NCBI RefSeq assembly: GCF_021026375.1
Contig: NZ_JAJNDB010000002.1
Span: forward strand, 496,001-560,000
Direction of reading: 5' to 3'
Source: Actinomycetospora endophytica
GTDB taxonomy: Bacteria > Actinomycetota > Actinomycetes > Mycobacteriales > Pseudonocardiaceae
Length of the DNA: 64,000 bases
Position numbers and translations under genes: made by a program. Shown here in pieces: positions 7,699 through 16,588 of the stretch. Under the pieces are notes generated by a model. That model did not search any database. It was not told where the DNA came from and worked only from the letters and a program-made list of their open reading frames with translations. How positions within the stretch are numbered: the stretch's first letter is position 1; the number at the start of each line of letters is the position of its first letter.

Positions 7699-9093
7699 TC
7701 AGCGTGGCGGCCGCAGCCCGACGACGGAGGTGCCGCGCTGCTCGACGACCGTGGTGCCGACCACCTCGACCCCGACCGGACCGGGCGGGTCCGCGCGCCG
7801 GTCCACCGGGATCGTCGGTCGGGGCGCACCGGTCGCGGCGTCGACGACCGCGAGGCCCCCCTGGACCGGCACGAGCACCGTCGTCGGAGCCCCGGGGACG
7901 CCGTTGGGCACCGCGGCGCCGGGGCCCAGCGTGTTCGGCAGCGTCCACCGCGGCAGCAGGGTGGACGGGTCGAGCCCGACGGTCGCGGTGCCGGTCCACC
8001 ACAGCAGCACCGGCCCCGCCTGGCGGACCCCGGTGGACTGGCCGGGCGGATCGGTCGCGGTCTCCGAGGCGGCGCCGGCGACGGGGCCCGCGGCGGGACC
8101 GAGCGGCACCGTGCCGATCGGGGTGCCCGCGCTGTCGTAGACCCGCAGGGTGCCGTCCGGGGCCTCCAGCGCGGTGCGGTCGTCGGCGACCGCGACCAGC
8201 CGGCCACCGGTCACCCCGGAGAGCACGCTGAACCGGTCCTCGGGCTTGTCGTACTCCGACGGGTTCGCGGAGAGCAGGCTGAGCCGGTCCGAGGGCTCGG
8301 CGGCGCAGCGCTCCAGGACGGCCACCGTGTCGGCGCCCGCGGCGACGGAGACGTGCGGGCAGGACGCCCGCGGCTGCGGGGTCGACTGCACCGGGTTCTG
8401 CAACTGCCCGTACTCGAGGGTGGCGACGAGGTCGTCGCGCCAGACCTCGAGGTAGTCGCGGCCGGTCGCGGTGACGTGCGAGCCGTCGGAGAGGAGTCGG
8501 GTGCCGGGGCGGACGTCGCTGTTGCGGGTCGGGCCCCGCTGCCCGGTCGACGGGTCCATCGTCGCGACGTCGCTGCAGAACGTGCCCACCGGCGACGTCG
8601 TGCGGAACAGCGCCAGCACGTCCCCGAAGCCGGTGCCCAGCGTGCACAGCGGGTTCGGCCGGCGGTACTCCCACGCCTGCGCCCCGGTCGCGGCGTCCAG
8701 GCCGGTGACCACGCCGAAGCCGTCGGGATCGGTGCGCCCGGTGGCGACGACCGGACCCGCGGTCGTCGGACCGGCGAGCAGGTCGGCCCCGGGCGGCGCC
8801 CCGGCCGGGTTCGGCGCCCGCCAGGCCTGGACCAGCGCCGTCGGCACCGGCCCTTCGACCGGCGGGGCCAGCGGGGCGGGCGCGGGCGTCACGGTCGTGC
8901 CGGACTCGTCGCCCGCGCGCAGCACGAGCAGGGTCCCGACGACGGCCGCGACCACGATGAGCGCGATCGCGAGGAGATCGACGCGTCGGCGCCGTTCCGC
9001 CGGCGGCCACCAGGTGGCGCGGCGGTCCGGTCGCTCGCCCGCGTCGTCCCCGGCCGGGCGGCTCGGGGTGCGCCGCCCGCCGGGGGCCGTCAC
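7699..9093 (-). CDS. Membrane-anchored PQQ-like beta-propeller protein
   Basis: A 464-residue protein with a short basic cytoplasmic tail, one membrane helix (residues ~40-58, LLAIALIVVAAVVGTLLVL) and a large extracytoplasmic region. Repeats of the type VVTGLDAATGAQAWEYRRP and VATMDPSTGQRG are characteristic of PQQ-like/quinoprotein propeller blades. The equivalent mycobacterial gene also sits next to the rhlE-type helicase gene. The GTG at 9093 lies 7 bp after the helicase stop, so the two are probably cotranscribed. The function is unknown; a scaffold or lipoprotein-like role in the envelope is possible. Confidence 0.8.
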   Translation of the reverse strand: MTAPGGRRTPSRPAGDDAGERPDRRATWWPPAERRRRVDLLAIALIVVAAVVGTLLVLRAGDESGTTVTPAPAPLAPPVEGPVPTALVQAWRAPNPAGAPPGADLLAGPTTAGPVVATGRTDPDGFGVVTGLDAATGAQAWEYRRPNPLCTLGTGFGDVLALFRTTSPVGTFCSDVATMDPSTGQRGPTRNSDVRPGTRLLSDGSHVTATGRDYLEVWRDDLVATLEYGQLQNPVQSTPQPRASCPHVSVAAGADTVAVLERCAAEPSDRLSLLSANPSEYDKPEDRFSVLSGVTGGRLVAVADDRTALEAPDGTLRVYDSAGTPIGTVPLGPAAGPVAGAASETATDPPGQSTGVRQAGPVLLWWTGTATVGLDPSTLLPRWTLPNTLGPGAAVPNGVPGAPTTVLVPVQGGLAVVDAATGAPRPTIPVDRRADPPGPVGVEVVGTTVVEQRGTSVVGLRPPR

Positions 9094-9100
9094 CGCCTGA

Positions 9101-10732
9101 TCAGTCCTCGCCCGCGCCGTTCGCGGCGACCGCGGCCTGGGCCTCGTCGCCACCACCGGAGCCACGGCCACCGCGGCCGCGACGGCGCCGGCGGCGCGGC
9201 CGCGAGGACCCGCCTCCCTCGCCGTCCTCACCCGAGGCGTCGGCGGACCCCCCGTCGTCGGAGCTCTCGGGACCCGCGGTGTCGGAGCCGGCGGCCTTCT
9301 CACCCGGCCCGGAGACGACCTCGCCCCCGCGACTGCGGGTACGGGACCGGTTGCGCCGCTTGCGCGGCCGGTCGGCGTTCTCGGACGAGGTCTCCGCGGT
9401 CTCCTCCGGGGCGTTCTCGTCCTCCTCCTCGGCGGGACGACGACGGCGCGCCACCCGGCCGGTCGCGTCCTCGGGGATGCCGAGGTCGCGCAGCAGGTGC
9501 GGGGAGTTGGAGTAGGTCTCCGGCGGCTCCGGGGCGCCGAGCCCCAGGTCGTCGGAGATCAGCTTCCACTTGGGCAGGTCGTCCCAGTCGACGAGCGTGA
9601 TCGCGATGCCGGTCTTCCCCGCGCGGCCGGTGCGGCCGATGCGGTGGATGTAGGTCTTCGCGTCGTCCGGGCACTGGTAGTTCACGACGTGGGTCACTCC
9701 GGTCACGTCGATGCCGCGCGCGGCGACGTCGGTGCAGACCAGGACGTCGATGCGCCCGGTGCGGAACGCCTTGAGCGCGTGCTCGCGGGCGCCCTGGCCG
9801 AGGTCGCCGTGCACGGCGCCGACCTTGAAGCCGCGCTCGGCGAGCTCCTCGGAGACCTTGCTCGCGGTGCGCTTGGTGCGGGTGAACACCATCGTCGGGC
9901 CGCGGTCGGCCGCCTGCAGGGTGCGGGCGAGCAGCTCGACCTTGTCCAGCGCGTGCGCGCGGTAGACGAACTGCGCGGTGCGCTCGCCGATGGCGCTGGC
10001 GTCGACCTGCTCGGCGCGGATGTGCGTCGGCTGCGTCAGGAACGTGCGGGCCAGCGTGATGATCGGCCCGGGCATGGTGGCCGAGAAGAGCATCGTCTGG
10101 CGCTTGTCGGGCAGCATCCCGAGGATGCGCTCGACGTCGGGCAGGAAGCCCAGGTCGAGCATCTCGTCGGCCTCGTCGAGGACCAGGCCGCCGATCTTGG
10201 CGAGGACCAGGTGGCCCTGCTGCGCGAGGTCGAGCAGCCGGCCGGGCGTGCCGACGACGAACTCGACGCCGGTCTGCAGCGCGGCGATCTGCTGCTCGTA
10301 GGGCCGCCCGCCGTAGATCGACACGACCCGCGTGCCGAGCCCCTTCGAGGCGCCCTCGATGTCCTTCGCGACCTGCAGGCACAGCTCACGGGTGGGGACG
10401 ACGACCAGCGCGCGCGGCGTGCCGTCCTCGGTCGGGGTGCCGAGGCGCTGCAGCAGCGGGACACCGAAGCCCAGCGTCTTGCCGGTGCCGGTGCGCGCCT
10501 GGCCGATGACGTCCTCGCCGTTCAGGGCGAGCGGCAGCGTCAGTTCCTGGATCGCGAAGGTGCGCTCGATGCCGTTCGCGGCGAGCGCCTCGACGATCTC
10601 GGGACAGACGCCCAGCTCGGCGAACGTCGGGGCGTCCGCGGCGGACTTGGTCGAGGCGGCCGGGTCGTCGAGCGGCGCGACCTGCTCGGCCGCGTCGGGA
10701 TCGGGTTCGGGGGAGGTGGTGTCGGTGTTCAG
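9101..10732 (-). CDS. DEAD-box RNA helicase (RhlE/CsdA-like)
   Basis: The ATP-dependent RNA helicase core has every motif: Q-motif FAIQELTLP, Walker A ARTGTGKT (residue ~80), DEAD in LVLDEADEMLDLGF (~188), FSATMPG and HRIGRTGRAG (~358). Residues ~395-543 form an Arg/Gly/acidic low-complexity RNA-binding tail. No ATG, GTG or TTG fits the start of homology; a CTG at 10732 (LNTDTTS...) sits at ideal distance after GAGGAAGG, so a CTG start is proposed. Such helicases unwind structured RNA in cold adaptation and ribosome assembly. The 363-bp upstream gap could hold a long cold-shock type leader. Confidence 0.9.
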   Translation of the reverse strand: MNTDTTSPEPDPDAAEQVAPLDDPAASTKSAADAPTFAELGVCPEIVEALAANGIERTFAIQELTLPLALNGEDVIGQARTGTGKTLGFGVPLLQRLGTPTEDGTPRALVVVPTRELCLQVAKDIEGASKGLGTRVVSIYGGRPYEQQIAALQTGVEFVVGTPGRLLDLAQQGHLVLAKIGGLVLDEADEMLDLGFLPDVERILGMLPDKRQTMLFSATMPGPIITLARTFLTQPTHIRAEQVDASAIGERTAQFVYRAHALDKVELLARTLQAADRGPTMVFTRTKRTASKVSEELAERGFKVGAVHGDLGQGAREHALKAFRTGRIDVLVCTDVAARGIDVTGVTHVVNYQCPDDAKTYIHRIGRTGRAGKTGIAITLVDWDDLPKWKLISDDLGLGAPEPPETYSNSPHLLRDLGIPEDATGRVARRRRPAEEEDENAPEETAETSSENADRPRKRRNRSRTRSRGGEVVSGPGEKAAGSDTAGPESSDDGGSADASGEDGEGGGSSRPRRRRRRGRGGRGSGGGDEAQAAVAANGAGED

Positions 10733-11095
10733 CGGTCTGCCTTCCTCACGGCTCGTGCACGCGAGGTGAGCCGGCTGGCTCGACCGCCTCCCCGGGCCCG
10801 GGCTTCGGTGCCCGGTCGGGAACCGGGACGTCGGTCCCGACGTCACCGGGGGCGGGAGAGCCGACGAGGCGCCCGCGCGCTGGATTCGCCCTGGAGCACG
10901 TCGGATGGCTGGGGCCACCGGGCGACACGCCCGCAGGAGGCCGGAGCCGGCGACGGGCGGTACGTGGGGGAGCGGCCCCGGTGGGGCCACATCGGTCGAG
11001 TGGGGGTGTCACCGGCTCGGACCAGTGGTGATGATACCCGCAGCTGGGCGCTGTCGGCAGCACCACCGGGGGTGTGGCGCCTAGGGTGCTCCGAC
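10733..11095. other. Divergent intergenic region upstream of the DEAD-box helicase
   Basis: No gene is seen in these 363 bp. It contains a small hairpin at 10824-10839 (CGGGAC, 4-nt loop, GTCCCG) that would be in the helicase leader, and must carry the promoters of both the helicase and the ferritin-like gene. A long 5' leader would be typical for a cold-shock DEAD-box gene, but no transcription start can be assigned. Confidence 0.5.
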
Positions 11096-11764
11096 GTGAC
11101 GGGTGCGGGGCAGGAGTCCGGGGGCGACGGATCGGCCGAGTACGGACCGACCGCGCTGTTGCTCGGGCTCGTGGCCTACGGCGAGCTCTCGGCGTTCACC
11201 CAGCTCGCGGCGGACGCCCAGCGCGCCCCTGACCTCGCCGGACGCGCCGAGCTGGCCACCCTCGCCGCCGTCGAGATGGATCACTACGTCCGCGTCCGGG
11301 ACCACCTCGCGGCCCGCGGGGTGGACGTGCTCGACGCCATGGGCCCGTTCGTCGCCCGGGTCGACTCGCTGCTGCGCAGCGTGGGCGCCCGCGACTGGCC
11401 CGAGGCGCTCGTCGCGACCGCGCTGGGCCGGGGGCTCGTCACCGATCTGCAGTCCGAGGCGCTCGAGGGCCTCGTCGGCGAGGAGGCGGAGCTGGTCCGC
11501 GAGGTGATCGCCGAGGCCGGGCACGGCGCGTTCGTCGAGGCCCGGCTCCGCGAGGCCTGCGAGGACCCGCAGGTGCACGCGCGGCTGGCGATGTGGGGGC
11601 GCCGGCTGCTCGGCGAGGCCCTCGCGGCCGTCGTGGCCACGTTCGAGGAGCACCCGGGGCTCGCGGCGGTGGTGGAGGGCTCGTCGGGCGCCTCGGCGCG
11701 TGCGGCGGTGCTGAAACGGCTGAAGTCGCAGCACAACAAGCGGGTGTCGGCGCTGGGACTCTAG
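11096..11764 (+). CDS. Ferritin-like fold protein (actinobacterial DUF, MiaE-like)
   Basis: A 222-residue all-helical protein starting with GTG at 11096. The core GLVAYGELSAFTQLAADA and AAVEMDHYVRVRDHLAARG (residues ~60-80) contains the ferritin-like EXXH-type iron ligands (E, then EMDH), and a second helix pair carries further acidic ligands. The family occurs beside rhlE and DUF3107 genes throughout mycobacteria and relatives. Its function is unproven; similarity to the tRNA hydroxylase MiaE fold suggests a diiron centre. The TAG stop is followed one base later by palindromic element B1. Confidence 0.83.
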   Translation: MTGAGQESGGDGSAEYGPTALLLGLVAYGELSAFTQLAADAQRAPDLAGRAELATLAAVEMDHYVRVRDHLAARGVDVLDAMGPFVARVDSLLRSVGARDWPEALVATALGRGLVTDLQSEALEGLVGEEAELVREVIAEAGHGAFVEARLREACEDPQVHARLAMWGRRLLGEALAAVVATFEEHPGLAAVVEGSSGASARAAVLKRLKSQHNKRVSALGL

Positions 11765-11765
11765 T

Positions 11766-11811
11766 CATGTGAACGAATGTGGTCGCCATGACGACCGAAT
11801 TCGTTCACATG
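11766..11811. repeat. Palindromic element B1 (GTGA...TCAC family)
   Basis: A 46-bp inverted repeat CATGTGAACGAAT ... ATTCGTTCACATG immediately after the ferritin-like gene. The 40-bp core starts GTGAAC and ends GTTCAC, with an inner GGTCG/CGACC pair. It differs from element B2 at only four of 46 positions although the two lie 37 kb apart, which shows that they belong to one family. Confidence 0.93.
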
Positions 11812-11937
11812 GCGTTCGCCCTGCGCGGACGGGGCGGCGGGCCGCCCACCCCGGCTGTCGATCTGGACTAACCTGCGCGGGCGCACCGGTCGCCGTGACA
11901 TGACGGCCGGGGGAGTCGGAGCAGACCGGAGGGTCGC

Positions 11938-12177
11938 GTGGAGGTCAAGATCGGCGTCGCGGACAGCCCGCGGGAGCTGGTGGTCTCGAGCGGGCAGACG
12001 CCCGACGAGGTGGCGGAGCTCGTCGACGGCGCGCTCTCGGGCAGCAGCGGCACGCTGTCGCTCGTCGACGACAAGGGCCGTCGCTACCTCATCCCGTCCA
12101 CCCGCATCGCGTACGTGGAGATCGCGCCGTCCGAGGTGCGCCGCGTCGGGTTCGGCGTGGGGTCCAGCAACAGCTAG
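11938..12177 (+). CDS. DUF3107 family protein
   Basis: A 79-residue protein, the usual length for DUF3107 (the mycobacterial TB9.4 type). It begins MEVKIGVADSPRELVV and ends with the conserved YLIPSTRIAYVEIAP block. The structure is a small alpha/beta fold of unknown function. The GTG start at 11938 follows GGAGGGTC closely. The gene occupies its conserved place between the ferritin-like/helicase pair and the TetR regulator. Confidence 0.92.
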   Translation: MEVKIGVADSPRELVVSSGQTPDEVAELVDGALSGSSGTLSLVDDKGRRYLIPSTRIAYVEIAPSEVRRVGFGVGSSNS

Positions 12178-12188
12178 GAACTGATCGA

Positions 12189-12309
12189 GGGGCCCCTTCG
12201 CTCGAACAGATCGAGCGGCGGGGCCCTTCGCTCGTATGAGGGCGCGCGAGCGGGATTCCGGCGAGGGGCGCCCACGGCCGCTCTATCCGAGCGAAGGTGC
12301 CCTTCGCTC
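12189..12309. repeat. Cluster of CCTTCGCTC motifs with a 9-bp hairpin
   Basis: Three copies of a GC-rich motif follow the DUF3107 gene: GGGGCCCCTTCGCTCG (12189-12204), GGGGCCCTTCGCTCG (12220-12234) and an inverted pair GAGCGAAGG / CCTTCGCTC with a 3-nt loop (12289-12309). CGCTCG/CGAGCG between the first two can also pair. The region lies between DUF3107 and the convergent TetR gene, so it may end both transcripts. Confidence 0.7.
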
Positions 12310-12345
12310 AGAACGGGGGCCGGGCGGCGCGGGAACCGGACGTGC

Positions 12346-12987
12346 TCACGAGCCTCCGGCACCCAGGGGGAACCCGCCGCCGATCCCGCGCCACGCGAGC
12401 GTCGACATCAGCGCGATGGCGTCCTCGCGCGGAGGCTGCAGGCCCGCGTCGAGCCAGTACCGGGCGGCCGTCGTGGAGAGCCCGACGAGCCCGACCGCCA
12501 GCAGTCGCGCCCGCTCCGGCTCGAGCCCGGCGTCGGCGGTGACGACCTCGGTGACCGCGTCGATGCAGTCCGACGTCGCCCGGTCGACGATCTCGGCGAT
12601 CTCCGGGGTCGCGCGGGTGTCGGTCTCGAAGACCAGCCGCATCGCGCCGTCTCGCGAGGACACCACGTCGAAGTAGGCCTGGACCGCGGCGTGCACGCGG
12701 GCCTTGTTGTCGGTGGTCGACCGCATGGCCGCGCGCACCGTGCGCACCATCTCGTTGGCCGCGGACTCCACGAGCGCGCGGTAGAGATCGAGCTTGCCCG
12801 GGAAGTGCTGGTAGAGGACGGGCTTGCTGACGCCCGCCCGCTCGGCGATCTCGTCCATGGCCGCCGCGTGGTAGCCCTGGGCGCCGAAGACCGCCCGCGC
12901 CGCCGCGAGGAGCTGGGCCCGACGCTGGGAGCGGGACATCCGTGGACGCCCCGCCGCCGTCGGCGCTGCCGCGCCGGTCTCGCTCAT
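12346..12987 (-). CDS. TetR-family transcriptional regulator
   Basis: A 213-residue repressor. The helix-turn-helix spans residues ~20-65 (RRAQLLAAARAVFGAQGYH, MDEIAERAGVSKPVLYQHF), and the rest is an all-helical ligand-binding domain with the RYWLDAG segment near the end. The ATG at 12987 is chosen; an upstream in-frame extension adds non-conserved sequence. In mycobacteria the equivalent gene also sits by DUF3107 and MoeZ and is thought to respond to fatty acyl ligands or stress, but the ligand here is unknown. It is divergent from an alpha/beta hydrolase that it might control. Confidence 0.9.
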   Translation of the reverse strand: MSETGAAAPTAAGRPRMSRSQRRAQLLAAARAVFGAQGYHAAAMDEIAERAGVSKPVLYQHFPGKLDLYRALVESAANEMVRTVRAAMRSTTDNKARVHAAVQAYFDVVSSRDGAMRLVFETDTRATPEIAEIVDRATSDCIDAVTEVVTADAGLEPERARLLAVGLVGLSTTAARYWLDAGLQPPREDAIALMSTLAWRGIGGGFPLGAGGS

Positions 12988-13182
12988 CCGGTTCGTCCTT
13001 CCCGCAACACGACCGGGGTCCGCCCCGGGCACCTCGCCACTGAAGAGGGCCCGCCCCGATCGGTCGACCCTACCCATGACCATGGTCGAGCGCGTCCGTC
13101 ACGGGCAGTTCCGCGCCGGTCGCCCTACCGACACGTCGGGGTCGGGTTCGCTTTACCTCGCAGACACCTGCATCCTTGTCCG

Positions 13183-14289
13183 GTGACGATCACGCTGCCC
13201 CGAAGTGGTCGCCCGCTGACCGGCGGGTGGCCGGTGTCGGCCCGCCGCCGCGCGCCCCGCCCGCCGGCCCCCGCGCCGACGGCGCCGCTCGCGCCCCCGG
13301 CCGCGCTCGGCCCGATCGGCGACCCCACGCCGCACTGGCCCGGGCGCTACGTCGCGGTCGACGGTGTGGCGCTGCATGTCCGGGAGACCCCGCGCGCTCC
13401 CGGTTCCGGTCACGACGGCACCGTCGTCTACGTCCACGGCCTCGGCGGCTCGTCCACGAACTGGACCGACCTGGCGGGCGGGCTCTCGTCGCGCTGGCGC
13501 GGCTTCGCCGTCGACCTGCCCGGGTTCGGCCGCACCGACCCGCTGCCCACCCGCGACTACTCGCTGCGGGCCCACGCGCGCACCGTCGCGGCGTTCCTGC
13601 GCACCCTGGGCGAGCCGGTGCACCTCGTCGGGAACTCCCTCGGTGGGGCGGTCGCGCTCACCCTCGCGGCCGATCACCCCGAGCTGGTGCGCACGACGAC
13701 GCTGGTCAGCCCGGCCGTGCCCGACCTGCGGCCCGCCCCGGCGCGGCTCGGCGACGGCAAGATGGCGCTCGCCGCGCTCCCGCTGCTCGGGGCCCGGACC
13801 CGGCGCGAGCTCGCCGCCGAGGACGCGGGCACGCGGCTGCGGCGCACCATGCGGCTCTGCTACGCCGACCCGGACCGCGTCAGCGAGGCCGCGTTCGCCC
13901 AGGCCGTGGCCGAGGCGGCGGAGCGCCTCGACCTGCCGTGGGTCGCGGAGGCGATGCAGCGCTCGTTCGGCGGGCTGGTCGGGACGTGGTTCGCCCGCGG
14001 TGCCGGCTCGCTCTGGGCGACCGCGGCCCGCGTCGCGACCCCGACCCTCGTGGTGTGGGGCGAGCACGACCGGCTCATCTCGGTGCGCAAGGCCCGCCGG
14101 ACGGTCGCGACGGTGCCCCGGGCGCGGCTGCTACGCCTGCCCGACGTCGGGCACGTGGCGCAGATGGAGACCCCGGCCCTCGTGGCGCGGGCGATCCTCG
14201 GCATGGACGACGCCGTCGCCGACGGCCGCTGGGACGCCCCCGACCGGGACACCCTGACGCCCGAGGTGTGTGAGAACGTGCCCGGGTGA
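13183..14289 (+). CDS. Alpha/beta hydrolase
   Basis: A 368-residue serine hydrolase with a Pro-rich N-terminal ~45 residues. VYVHGLGGSSTNW (near residue 82) forms the oxyanion hole, GNSLGG (~150-155) is the nucleophile elbow, VWGEHDRL (~293) supplies the acid and LPDVGHVAQMETP (~316) the His. The start is uncertain between GTG 13183 and GTG 13234. The gene overlaps the DUF3152 gene by 4 bp (GTGA), so they are cotranscribed, a pairing conserved near moeZ in related genera. The substrate is unknown. Confidence 0.88.
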   Translation: MTITLPRSGRPLTGGWPVSARRRAPRPPAPAPTAPLAPPAALGPIGDPTPHWPGRYVAVDGVALHVRETPRAPGSGHDGTVVYVHGLGGSSTNWTDLAGGLSSRWRGFAVDLPGFGRTDPLPTRDYSLRAHARTVAAFLRTLGEPVHLVGNSLGGAVALTLAADHPELVRTTTLVSPAVPDLRPAPARLGDGKMALAALPLLGARTRRELAAEDAGTRLRRTMRLCYADPDRVSEAAFAQAVAEAAERLDLPWVAEAMQRSFGGLVGTWFARGAGSLWATAARVATPTLVVWGEHDRLISVRKARRTVATVPRARLLRLPDVGHVAQMETPALVARAILGMDDAVADGRWDAPDRDTLTPEVCENVPG

Positions 14290-15248
14290 CCGGATCGAGC
14301 GGATCCTCCCGTCGATCGTCGACCCGACGCCGGGGTGAGCCGCTCGCCGCGTCCTGGGATCCGGAACCGCCCCGGGACGACCGTGCCCGCCGGACCCGCA
14401 CGTCACGGCGCCGCGCCGCGCTCGCGGTGCTGGTGGTCCTGCTGCTCGTCCTGACCGGCGTCGTCCTGGCTCGCACGATCCTGCCGGGCGGTGACACCAC
14501 GGACGTGCGCTCGCCCGCGGCGGCGGCCGAGGACGGACCCGTCGTCGGGGAGGCCCCCACCGGCGGTGACTACGCCGGGGTGGACATCCCGACCGCCGAG
14601 CTCCCCGCGGGCGGCGACTTCCCGGTGTCCGGCCGGGGCACGTGGCGCGTCGTGCCCGGGACGACGCCGCAGGTCGGGCAGGGGCGTCCGTACACCTACA
14701 CCGTCGAGATCGAGGACGGCGCGACGCTCGCGGAGGGCGACCAGGCGTTCGCGACCGCGGTCGACGCCACCCTCGACGACCCCCGCAGCTGGGCGGGCTC
14801 GGGGCAGATCGCGCTGCGCCGGATCGACGCGGCGACGGGCCAGGTGCCCGACTTCCGGATCAGCCTCACCTCGCAGCTGACGACCCGCGCGCAGTGCGGC
14901 TACCAGATCCGCTACGAGGCCTCGTGCTGGAAGTCCGACATCGGGCGCGTGCTGATCAACGGCTCGCGGTGGGTGCGCGGGGCGGGGGCGTTCGAGGGGC
15001 AGCTCGGGCTGTACCGGCAGTACGCCATCAACCACGAGGTCGGGCACGTCTTCCGCAACCAGCACGTGCCGTGCGCGGAGAACGGGGCGCTCGCGCCGCT
15101 GATGATGCAGCAGAGCTTCGGGGTCTCGAACGACTACCTCGCCCAGCTCACCGACGACACGCCGCAGGGCACCCAGATCCCCCGCGACGGCAAGGTCTGC
15201 CGGCCGAACGCCTGGCCGTTCCCGACGGGCGGCCCGGCGCCCCGCTGA
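14286..15248 (+). CDS. DUF3152 protein, membrane-anchored zinc-protease-like
   Basis: A 320-residue protein with a basic cytoplasmic tail, one membrane helix (residues ~44-64) and an extracytoplasmic DUF3152 domain (~110-315). INHEVGHVFRNQH (~247-259) is a HExxHxxxxxH metzincin-type zinc site, although the family has no demonstrated protease activity to my knowledge. Four cysteines (C203, C211, C260, C303 approximately) could form disulfides outside the cell. The GTG start overlaps the hydrolase stop. The family is restricted to Actinobacteria and keeps its place beside moeZ. Confidence 0.88.
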   Translation: MTGSSGSSRRSSTRRRGEPLAASWDPEPPRDDRARRTRTSRRRAALAVLVVLLLVLTGVVLARTILPGGDTTDVRSPAAAAEDGPVVGEAPTGGDYAGVDIPTAELPAGGDFPVSGRGTWRVVPGTTPQVGQGRPYTYTVEIEDGATLAEGDQAFATAVDATLDDPRSWAGSGQIALRRIDAATGQVPDFRISLTSQLTTRAQCGYQIRYEASCWKSDIGRVLINGSRWVRGAGAFEGQLGLYRQYAINHEVGHVFRNQHVPCAENGALAPLMMQQSFGVSNDYLAQLTDDTPQGTQIPRDGKVCRPNAWPFPTGGPAPR

Positions 15249-15340
15249 GCCGCAGCCGATCGCCGTCGTCGGGAACACGCACTCGTCGCGTGGGGTTGAA
15301 TGCCACGAGCAGATCGAGCATTGCCGAAGGAGTCCCGTTC

Positions 15341-16516
15341 ATGGCATCCCTGCCGCCCCTGGTGGAACCGGCCGCCGAGCTGACCAAGGAGGAGGTCGCG
15401 CGCTACTCGCGACACCTCATCATCCCGGATGTCGGGGTCGAGGGTCAGAAGCGGCTGAAGAACGCGAAGGTCCTGGTCGTCGGCGCGGGCGGTCTCGGCA
15501 GCCCGGCGCTGCTCTACCTGGCCGCGGCGGGCGTCGGCACCCTCGGCGTCGTGGACTTCGACGTCGTCGACGAGTCCAACCTGCAGCGCCAGGTCATCCA
15601 CGGCCAGTCCGACATCGGGAAGTCGAAGGCGCAGTCGGCCAAGGAGTCGATCGCCGAGACGAACCCGTTCGTGACGGTGACCCTGCACGAGACGCCGCTG
15701 GACTCGTCGAACGCGCTGGACATCTTCCGCGACTACGACCTGATCCTCGACGGCACCGACAACTTCGCCACGCGCTACCTGGTGAACGACGCCGCGGTGC
15801 TGCTCGGCAAGCCCTACGTCTGGGGTTCGATCTTCCGCTTCGAGGGCCAGGTCTCGGTCTTCTGGGAGGACGCCCCGAACGGCCAGGGCCTCAACTACCG
15901 GCACCTCTACCCCGAGCCCCCGCCGCCGGGCATGGTCCCGTCGTGCGCCGAGGGCGGCGTGCTGGGCGTGCTCTGCGCGTCGATCGGGTCGGTCATGGTC
16001 ACCGAGGCGATCAAGCTGATCACCGGTATCGGCGACACCCTGCTCGGCCGGCTGATGGTCTACGACGCCCTGGACATGGAGTACCGCCAGGTCAAGATCC
16101 GTCGTGACCCGGAGGCCACCGAGGTCACCGAGCTCATCGACTACGACGCGTTCTGCGGCACCGTCTCCGACGACGCCCAGTCCGCGGCCGCCGGGCACAC
16201 CATCACCCCGGCCGAGCTCAAGGAGAAGATCGACGCGGGCGACAAGTTCGAGCTGATCGACGTCCGCGAGCCGCACGAGTGGGAGATCGTCCGCATCCCG
16301 GGCGCGAAGCTCATCCCGAAGGACAAGATCCTCTCTGGCGAGGCCTTCGCGGAGATCCCGCAGGACCGGCAGACGATCCTGTACTGCAAGTCCGGCGTCC
16401 GGTCGGCCGAGGCGCTGTCCGCGCTGCAGAAGGCCGGGTTCTCGAACGCCGTGCACGTGGGCGGCGGTGTGACCGGCTGGGCGCAGCAGGTCGACACCTC
16501 CCTGCCGACGTACTAG
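15341..16516 (+). CDS. moeZ: Adenylyltransferase/sulfurtransferase MoeZ
   Basis: A 391-residue fusion of an E1-like adenylyltransferase (residues ~20-260; VVGAGGLGSPALLYLAAAGVG for ATP, DGTDNFATR) and a C-terminal rhodanese domain (~285-390) with active-site Cys349 in YCKSGVRS. MoeZ activates the C-terminus of ubiquitin-like sulfur carriers (MoaD, CysO, ThiS) and transfers sulfur for molybdopterin, cysteine and thiamine synthesis. The ATG at 15341 has GAAGGAG upstream. Its stop is the TAG that begins palindromic element A2. Confidence 0.94.
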   Translation: MASLPPLVEPAAELTKEEVARYSRHLIIPDVGVEGQKRLKNAKVLVVGAGGLGSPALLYLAAAGVGTLGVVDFDVVDESNLQRQVIHGQSDIGKSKAQSAKESIAETNPFVTVTLHETPLDSSNALDIFRDYDLILDGTDNFATRYLVNDAAVLLGKPYVWGSIFRFEGQVSVFWEDAPNGQGLNYRHLYPEPPPPGMVPSCAEGGVLGVLCASIGSVMVTEAIKLITGIGDTLLGRLMVYDALDMEYRQVKIRRDPEATEVTELIDYDAFCGTVSDDAQSAAAGHTITPAELKEKIDAGDKFELIDVREPHEWEIVRIPGAKLIPKDKILSGEAFAEIPQDRQTILYCKSGVRSAEALSALQKAGFSNAVHVGGGVTGWAQQVDTSLPTY

Positions 16517-16588
16517 GTGCCTGACGGCTCGTGAGCAGTAATTGACGCCATGGCGTCAATTACTGCTCACAAGCGCGCAGCGCACCTA
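16514..16588. repeat. Palindromic element A2 (GTGA...TCAC family)
   Basis: Lies between the convergent moeZ and dicarboxylate-symporter genes. The core 16531-16570 is a perfect 40-bp palindrome (GTGAGCAGTAATTGACGCC and its reverse complement around CATG). The outer ends are TAGGTGC and GCACCTA, and these supply the TAG stop codons of both genes. It is probably a bidirectional terminator. Confidence 0.95.
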
